DNA of 64,000 bases from Hirudo medicinalis. Taxonomy: Eukaryota > Annelida > Clitellata > Hirudinida > Hirudinidae. The translations under genes were made by a program, and so were the position numbers. Positions 57,083-64,000 of this stretch are shown one piece after another. How positions within the stretch are numbered: the first letter of the stretch is position 1; each line of letters begins with the position of its first letter. The stretch covers positions 47,504-111,503 of the forward strand of contig MPNW01000108.1 of the NCBI GenBank assembly GCA_011800805.1, in the 5' to 3' direction. The notes beneath the pieces are model-generated. The model searched no databases. It was not told the origin of the DNA and worked only from the letters and a program-made list of their open reading frames with translations.

Positions 57083-60000
57083 TTAAGTAGAATTAGATAA
57101 AATCTTTGATTTGTCCACAGTAAACTGTATGGCATTTACAGCAGGCCTCATCCTCAGGTAGTAGGAGCCTGTCTTCAGACCCTGCAACCAAAGAACCTGT
57201 TACTAAACATTCTAAAATGATTAATTTCAACATAAACAAATTTAAGAAATCATTTGTACCCAACCTTCTTCCAGGCATAAAAGTGCATGCTGCAGAGTTT
57301 CTCATAAGTTGGTTCAGCAAGGAAAAGATTCATGGACTGACTCTGATCAACATATGGACTTCGTTCCACAGACATGTCAATGATCACCCTCTGTGAAATC
57401 TCCCAAGCAGTCTTAAATCTCCCCTTCACATCATCTGGAATTCCTTCTATGTTCTATAAGTAAGAATAAAGTTTAAGTTAATAAAAACATTATTTATTAA
57501 TTATATCATGTCATTGCTAATGATAAACACAATTTCATACAGAAACACACCTGCACAGAACCACATTGAGCTAACAGCTGCATGCGAACAGATTCATTCC
57601 AAAGTCCGAGTTCTACCAATTGCCTTACAAGGTGTGGATTAATAACCTACAAGGGAAGAGAAAGAGATAATCAAAATTCAATCATTTCACATGCTGCATT
57701 CTAATCCTCATAATTGCTAATCCATACCTGGTACTCCCCTGAATAGACCCTCCTTGTAAATACATTACTGGTGTATGGTTCAAAGCATTCACAATTACCA
57801 AATATCTGTGACGTGGAACTGGTTGGCATCAGCCCAACAAGTTGACTGTTTCTTAGACCATGTCTGTCACAAGTGAGGAATTATCTTTATTGCTATTATT
57901 CTTATTATTAGAAGCTAAATACCATAAAATAATATCTTGAGACCAGGTTATATAGATTACAATCTAAAAATAATATTTTGCACATTTTAAATATAATTTT
58001 GTAAGAAAAATCAATTACTTCACTATCTCTTCTTTTAATAGATTCCAATCATATCTTGATGAAGCTTTAACATTCCACATATCCATCTGAAGAACCTGAA
58101 AAGCACATCAAGAGTTAGAGTTATTTTAAAAATGATTTTAAGACATTGAACTTAATCATTAATACCAACTCCTTTGCTAGCTGGGGATCCAGGAAAAGAG
58201 AAGTGTGCCCCATCTTTTTTAGCAAGTTCAAGACTGGTTTTCAGAGCAGAATAATATATAGTCTCAAAAATGTCCTTGTTGAGCTTTCTTGACTCTGGGC
58301 TTCCAAAGGACATTTTCATGAGCTGGAAAACATCAGCTAGTCCCTGAACTCCAACTGCCATGGGTCTATGCTTCAGATTCTCATCCCTGGCCTATAAATT
58401 TCAAAATACAATAATCATCATCAAGCTCTTGAAGTTTATTGTGATAAAACTTGTCAATGGCTTAATTGGCATATCATGCCCATTCCTAACTGACATCCCT
58501 GGCAATGCATGTTTTGGATGCACATATTTGTTATTATTACTGATATGACAACTAAATGATAGACTTTTTAATTAAGTAAAAAAATCTTGAAGGTTAAAGA
58601 AACATTTCAACCTCCTCCATTGGATATCCATTGATGTCAACAATCTTATTCAAATTTCTGACAAGAACACTGGTAATATACTCAAGCTTCTCAAAATCAA
58701 AAGACATATCTTCTTTCACACAGCGATTCAAGGCTATTGATGCCACATTGCAAGTGGCCACCTGTGCACATATAAAAAAATTAAAGATATAATCGTGACT
58801 ATAAACAAACACAAAAAATATGAAGAGCAATGATGGTTCATGATCATTTAACCAATGATCATTACTTATAATTTATAGACTATTAAAATGCACAATCCAT
58901 CATCCCCATCAAAGGACCACCTAGTGACATACATAACATGCGTAATCAATTATTTTCCCAACGAAATCATAAACTGAAAATGTCATGCCCTTGATATTCT
59001 TGTAAGCAATAGCTACCTTTAAATTGCACATTTATGGCTTTGCTCATAAAGCTTTTACTGCAGTCAGACCTAAAAAGTTTTCATTAAATGCACCAAATAT
59101 TCCTTACTAATGCATACTGTACTTACATCTGTCCCAATATGGGTTTTTGCTCCCCAGTCTTCCTCATCACAAATAGCTCATAACCAAATTTGCAAGCATC
59201 CAAAGATCTCTCAGAAAAACCATCCCTGATTTGAAGAGATTGCCCTGGAATAATAGACTCCAATGCATGGACCTTAGGTACAAAGAACAATGCCATCTAA
59301 TTAACAATTTATCCCTCTGTTACTCGACGGTCTTGTTAATTGAGACTTTCAATTTTCAAGTTTTATGACAGGAAAAATGTTCAAGTAGTATTAGGATGCA
59401 CTTCCTTGGTAGCCATATCATCATACCATGGAATTTCCTCTGGAAGTGGATTAATCAATATATTCTTGCCTCAAATGAAGCATGGTCAGCCATGACCTTA
59501 CAAATTTCCTAAACATTAATTGAAAGGTATCATTTCAAAATTGACTTTTTTACACTCTTATACTTCTGTTCTTTGAGAGTGATTACAAATTTGTGTTAGT
59601 GGACCCTTTAGCTTGTGAAATGAAACAAATAAAATCATATAGTTTCCAAAGAATATTAGAGTCCTCAAAATAATGTTGTGAATAATCCTATAGAAATCAC
59701 TTTTATAAAAATATAAACTTAAAACTAGTCCAAGATTTCAAATCTGAAATAAAATATCCTAGAGAGTATATGATCACCTCATTAGGTCCACAGAACTGAA
59801 GAATCTCGGCACAGGGATTACTGGTGACCAAAGTACCGAGATGTTTCTGGTTGCTCTTGGCATTGCATGCATCCTTATACAAGAGATATGGCATCCCTGT
59901 CTCTGTCTGTGCCACGCAAATTTCTTCCCATAGCTTTCTTGCTTTAATTGTTTGCTTGCCCATGTCTTTCTTTTCATACCTTTGGATAAGAAATTGTATT

Positions 60001-63000
60001 CATTGGATTGTGCAATTTATCTCAGATAGTAGTAAAATAAAGCAAAAATGATAAAGAATAGCATACAAATACATCAAACTAAAAAAATGAAAAATAAGGG
60101 AAACATTGCCAGGTACATTAGGCTTGTTTTGTATGCAGTTTTTAATCAGAAAAATCTCCAGCAAAATGTGAACATAACGAATATATTAATTATAGAAGTT
60201 CATGTGAGTGATTTGAACTCCTAATGGAGTCATATCGAAGCAAAAGCCTTAACCATTCGGCTACTGACGCCAGGTAAATGCAAATCTATAGATGAGGTAG
60301 TCGCTCTTTTTGCTTTGTTGCACCTAGTGGTAACATACAAATACATTAACCTAAAAAAAATATACAATAAAGGAAACATTTCCAGGTACATTGGGCTTGT
60401 TTTGTACAAAGTTTTTAATCAGGAAAACCTCAAACAAAATGCAAACATAATGAAAATATTATAAGTTTGTTGCATTCCAAGTTATGCTTAAGAAATAAAT
60501 TCATAACCAAAATATAGATAGTTAACTAACTCTTCATAAAGTTTCTCAAATTCTTCACCCCAGACAAGGTCAAGCCCTGGACAGTCATCAGGAGTCATAA
60601 GAGTCCAATTCTCATCCTTTTCAACTCTCTTCATGAAAAGGTCAGGAACCCATAGACCGTAAAACATATCACGAGCCCTTTGTTCCTCCATTCCATTGTT
60701 CTTGCGAAGATTCAGAAACCCAAAAATATCTGCATGCCATGGCTCCAAGTAAACTGAAAAGGCAGCAGGTCTCTGAAATGTAATAATCAAATCGAATAAA
60801 CATCTCACAGTCTTAACAAAGGCATTCGGTAATATTTATTTTTATAATAATGTAAATGAATGATTTGTTGATTTGAAGAATTTATTCACAATAATATCTA
60901 ACTAAATTTTAATTCTGTAATGCTCTAACAGCTGATTGTTCCATAAAGACACCCATGAAATCATCCCACCAATATAAAGGGCCTTCATCATGAGCTAATC
61001 ATATCATCAGCTAATTATATCAGCCACCTTAATTCAGTCAGAGCACATTCTCATATTAATAACCTTATTTCCACCTTGAGTTATGAATCTGGCTGTTTCA
61101 TTGAAGACCTTTAACATTGGAACCAATCCATTAGACACGCCATGGATCTATTAGAGAAAACAATTTCTTTGAGTTTAAAAGAATTTGCTTTGAGAAGGTT
61201 ATAATTAAAAATAAAAAAAATTGTTGTGCAGCAGAACCAGTGTTTCTTATAAATAATAAAACAGAAATATTAAAAAAGTTGATTAAAATGATTTGAAATA
61301 GTTCAAAGATTGATTTAATGTCAAGAGTATTTATGCAAATAAATATCATTAAATCACTTACACCGTGGATGGTCGAACCAGACGCTCTCACAGAATGCAC
61401 TGCAACCCCGAGACCCGAAGCCCCTCTAGAGACGAGGGCGCATCTCTTAATGGTTTCATAAATACCATCCACGCTGTCCTCTTTTATTGTTAGCAAATAG
61501 CAACTGTTACATGAAGTAAAGAACTTTGTTACCATAGTTGTTTAGGAGCTAAAAATGGAGTTGTGGTTTTGTTAAGGTTTAACAATTCAATGAAATATGC
61601 AAAAGATGGAGGTGTGGTTGTATAATTAATCCATATTAATTATTATTAATTGATTTAAATGCTCATTACTGTAGTATAATAATAATAATTATAAATAATT
61701 GAAATTTAAAATATTATAATAAATCAACAATATAAATTGAGTGGAACATTGAAGGCAATTTACTCAGCAATTACCCAACATTTGATCACTTAAGTTAATT
61801 CTAAATTAAATTGTAAAACCATAATCATAATACTGCAAAATTAAGAAAAGATGAGACGAAAGAACATCAAACAAATGCTTCAAATCGAGTGTGGAACTAA
61901 ATGGAAAAGGAATTAAAGATAAATTTGTTCAACTCTTCATCATCGAAACCCACCTGCACATGTTGGCATTTAATGTTCCTGCATTGAAGAGTGTAGGACT
62001 TGCGTGAGTAAAATACCGCCCAGACATTAATCTGTAAGACTAAAAGTCAAACATATTTAGAATGTTCTTCCACAGGCTTCATAAAAATTAAATAAACCTC
62101 AAAAGCATCTTCAAGGTTTTCTTTATGAATTGCCAAAGCAACTCTCATGAACATATGCTGTGGTCTCTCGACTATTTTATTGTCGACTTTCAACAAATAC
62201 GACTTTTCCAATGTCTGTGGAAAAAAGCTAAGATATATTTTTGAGTTGATAAATAAAATCCAAGTTTATATTTATGCATCAAAGTATGCTCTACTTTAAA
62301 GCCAAAGTAAGTGATGTCAAAATCTTGATCAAAATTTATAACAGAATTGATTTTTTCAGAATTTTCTTTGACAACTTGATAAAAGTTTGTTGACACCAAT
62401 GGTTGATGGACTTCAGTGAGTGGATGAAGGTGACCATAAAGACCTTCAACAACATCTAAATTTGATAAAAACATGAACATTAATAAAATAATGTGCAAAC
62501 ATGTTCTTAAACACAAATTTAAAAAAATTAAACCAACCACTAAATTTGCTTTTGGTGTTTTTGTGTAGATTTGTTATAGCAATCCTTCCAGCAAGCAAAG
62601 CATAATCAGGATGTTTTGTAGTCATTGAAGCACATACTTCAGCCACCAGAATATCTAGATCTCCACTTAAAACTTTTGACGTCAATCCTTCATTGACTTT
62701 CTCAACAACTTCAGCCTAAAATTTCCAATAAAAATCAATTATTTAATTCCTCTTTATGGATTCTAAAAAAATGCAAAATTAAGACTCACCAGGTCAATAT
62801 AATTCATGTCGAGGCCAAAACAGACCTTTTCAAGTCTGCTCATCAACTTGTCAGGATCAAACTCTTCCATTTTATCTAAAATTATTATGACTGAAAATAA
62901 AATATAATGCAAGAAACAAATTTAGAACAAAATGAAATACCTCGTTTCATTACTATCTTAGGAACCTTTATGTGGCATTTGATTTCTGCATGTGACGTCC

Positions 63001-63022
63001 TTTGTTTGAAATCGAGCTTCAT
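57083..63022 (-). CDS. RRM1: Ribonucleoside-diphosphate reductase large subunit, 17 exons, no C-terminal CxxC
   Basis: Class I ribonucleotide reductase alpha chain, which makes deoxyribonucleotides with a radical-generating small subunit. Exons: 62941-63022, 62790-62875, 62538-62715, 62295-62455, 62098-62214, 61954-62039, 61362-61503, 61064-61147, 60531-60772, 59778-59979, 58612-58761, 58170-58391, 58019-58095, 57728-57863, 57551-57646, 57265-57453, 57083-57181; 782 codons, phases consistent. Seen: ATP-cone start (IVMKRD), [12 protein letters not shown], active-site Cys in [31 protein letters not shown] (Asn-Cys-Glu centre), disulfide partner in EVATCNVAS at the normal 15-residue spacing, [11 protein letters not shown] loop, and radical-path tyrosines in [11 protein letters not shown]. 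Odd points: about 22 extra N-terminal residues, SNPCAEI instead of the usual animal SNLCTEI, and an end at [13 protein letters not shown], so the tail of about 45 residues with the shuttle cysteines is absent. An upstream in-frame ATG at 63076 would add 18 residues. Confidence 0.93.
59127..59296 (-). other. Orphan exon-like open frame inside an RRM1 intron
   Basis: In the 1 kb intron between RRM1 exons 58612-58761 and 59778-59979, a 170-base segment is bounded by a good acceptor (TTAATTAG/ATGGCA) and an ideal donor (CAGAT/GTAAGT). It is open for 56 codons ([20 protein letters not shown], then [20 protein letters not shown]). Two further short coding-looking pieces lie upstream on the same strand ([17 protein letters not shown] near 59,510 and [17 protein letters not shown] near 59,430) with stops between them. 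RRM1 is complete without these. It may be a pseudogene fragment, a captured exon or a transposon piece. I recognise no family. Confidence 0.35.
60061..60455 (-). mobile_element. tRNA-derived SINE-like unit, partially dimeric
   Basis: In an RRM1 intron, two body segments of about 115 bases (60,061-60,180 and about 60,334-60,455) are 80-90% alike by eye. Shared blocks include AACAAGCCYAATGTACCTGG, TGATTAAAAACT and TGTATTTGTATG on the minus strand. Between them lies a tRNA-like head on the minus strand (60,200-60,271). Its TAGCCGAATGG (60,253-60,263) fits the pol III A box TRGYNNARNGG exactly, and GTTCAAATC (60,210-60,218) is close to the B box GTTCRANTC. The order head then body is that of a tRNA-Leu/Ser-derived SINE, preceded by a second, headless body. 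I could not define target duplications. Confidence 0.6.
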
Positions 63023-63076
63023 TGCAGCACAATACAATAAACAACTCCTTACAAATTTCTGTAGATTTAATAACAA

Positions 63077-63738
63077 TAACTGCCATTCTGTTTACCCTTA
63101 TATAGTCTCACAAACGGACTGCGGCGTTTTTCCTCGACACTTTCGGAGAAACCAGCTTGATTGTTTCTGTCCCCACTTCAACGCTGACAAAAACATGCGT
63201 GAACCCATGCGACCTCAGCTAAAGTTGCGTGAGCATAACAACCATCCTTTAAAATTCAAACACCTCGTTGTCAACGGCAATAAAAAAAATTACAAAACTT
63301 GTCTGGTGTAACAAAGTTAAGTCATAAATTTATATAGTACATATGAGTATATAATTAACGAAACGGAGGTCAAGCTTATGGATTCTATTTATTGAATTAA
63401 ATCTCTATTATGACTTTTTCCGGTCCCTCTTATTTCTTTGCTTCCAAAATAATCACATGGAAGTTACTGGAAAGGTGAAGGACATGAAAAGAAACAACAA
63501 GATTCAACAAGATGTTGGGTCGTATTTAATCAAACTAATACCATAACAAATGTTTTATTATGCAAATACATATATATATAGCGAATAGTTAATATCGATG
63601 AAATACACCTTGTCAATTATAACATGTTCAGATGGATCAAGCTGCTGCAGCTTTTCAAATAGTTGTTCTCATCTGTTTGAAATAACACCTGTTTTGTTGT
63701 CTAAATATTATCGAGTTTTAAATAAACAGTCGAAAGTA
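63077..63738. other. Region between RRM1 and the plus-strand candidate exon
   Basis: Presumed shared upstream region of RRM1 (minus) and a possible plus-strand gene. A TA-rich stretch at about 63,568-63,582 (ATACATATATATATAG) could act as a TATA region for the plus strand. A plus-strand frame at 62,907-63,311 is antisense to RRM1 exon 1 and has no recognisable domain. Confidence 0.35.
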
Positions 63739-63866
63739 ATGACATTTACTCTATTTTGGGCAGCTTTTATTTCAACTATTTCCGGGCAAGGAGAACTCGT
63801 TCAACATTTCCAGAGTTTCATGGGGGAAGGCAGTTGCAGGCCTCCAAACTTTACTAAACTTTCTGG
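63739..63866 (+). CDS. Possible first exon of a secreted-protein gene
   Basis: A frame starting at the ATG near 63,738 encodes a hydrophobic N-terminus typical of a signal peptide (MTFTLFWAAFISTISGQG), followed by ELVQHFQSFMGEGSCRPPNF and TKLSGG. A candidate donor (GGAG/GTCGG) is followed by an in-frame stop about 20 bases on, as expected for an exon-intron border. The rest of the gene would lie beyond or near the window edge. No family is recognised, and an earlier in-frame ATG at 63,598 exists. Confidence 0.3.
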
Positions 63867-64000
63867 AGGTCGGATTCTTCTTTTCTAAGTGGCAGATTTA
63901 TTGTGGCATTTATTTACCCCCAAGCAAACAAAAAACTAAATTCCAAGGGTTAAGGCCTCGGCTCGTTGATTTGTTATCTAGTTTGACCTCCCAAGTAGCT

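Noticed and set aside
60200..60271. Functional tRNA gene
   Set aside because: A and B boxes are good but the acceptor and anticodon stems do not pair and it sits within a repeated SINE-like body.
63110..63160. E2F-like site in the RRM1 upstream region
   Set aside because: The GC-rich patch near GGCGTTTTTCC does not match the E2F consensus well enough.
62907..63311. 134-codon plus-strand gene
   Set aside because: Antisense to RRM1 exon 1 and its upstream region, with no domain or splice context.
1..64000. CRISPR arrays, operons or bacterial origin
   Set aside because: The split genes, splice signals and metazoan protein families show this is an animal nuclear sequence.

Overview
This is a 64 kb piece of an animal nuclear genome: AT-rich, with many short exons separated by introns of mostly 50-600 bases, GT-AG (a few GC-AG) splice sites, and decayed DNA transposons, LINEs and a tRNA-derived SINE. 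The compact introns and gene content fit an invertebrate metazoan (a tunicate-like genome is plausible), but nothing seen fixes the phylum. All coordinates below come from reading exons by eye and checking that splice phases add up.

The window is dominated by one giant minus-strand gene, a spectraplakin (MACF1/dystonin/Shot/VAB-10 family), from about 52.2 kb down to 11.1 kb. My model has one untranslated 5' exon and 86 coding exons encoding roughly 7,770 residues. In order these are a short Ser-rich head with no calponin-homology actin-binding domain, a plakin domain with an embedded SH3 fold, about 3,200 residues of plakin repeats in only two exons (7.3 and 2.4 kb), about 3,230 residues of spectrin repeats in 52 small exons, a degenerate EF-hand pair, a GAS2 microtubule-binding domain and a short C-terminal tail. 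The product would cross-link or guide microtubules. The largest exon carries a one-base frameshift near 38,236.

Upstream on the same strand (57.1-63.1 kb) lies a complete 17-exon gene for the large subunit of class I ribonucleotide reductase (RRM1). Its catalytic cysteines are all present, but it ends before the C-terminal CxxC tail that normally reduces the active site.

At the left end (2.2-4.5 kb, minus) is a long Ser-rich open reading frame of a protein I do not recognise, with a small Cys-rich exon-like frame upstream. At the right end, a signal-peptide-like first exon on the plus strand (63.7 kb) may start a divergent gene.

Intergenic DNA is rich in mobile-element remains: a 128-bp hAT MITE with perfect terminal repeats and 8-bp target duplication (8.8 kb), a 1.25 kb DNA transposon with a decayed gene (6.9-8.1 kb), two LINE reverse-transcriptase ends (6.3 and 53.1-53.8 kb), two different hAT transposase C-terminal remnants (55.1-55.3 and 56.1-56.3 kb), and a tRNA-derived SINE-like unit in an RRM1 intron (60.0-60.5 kb).
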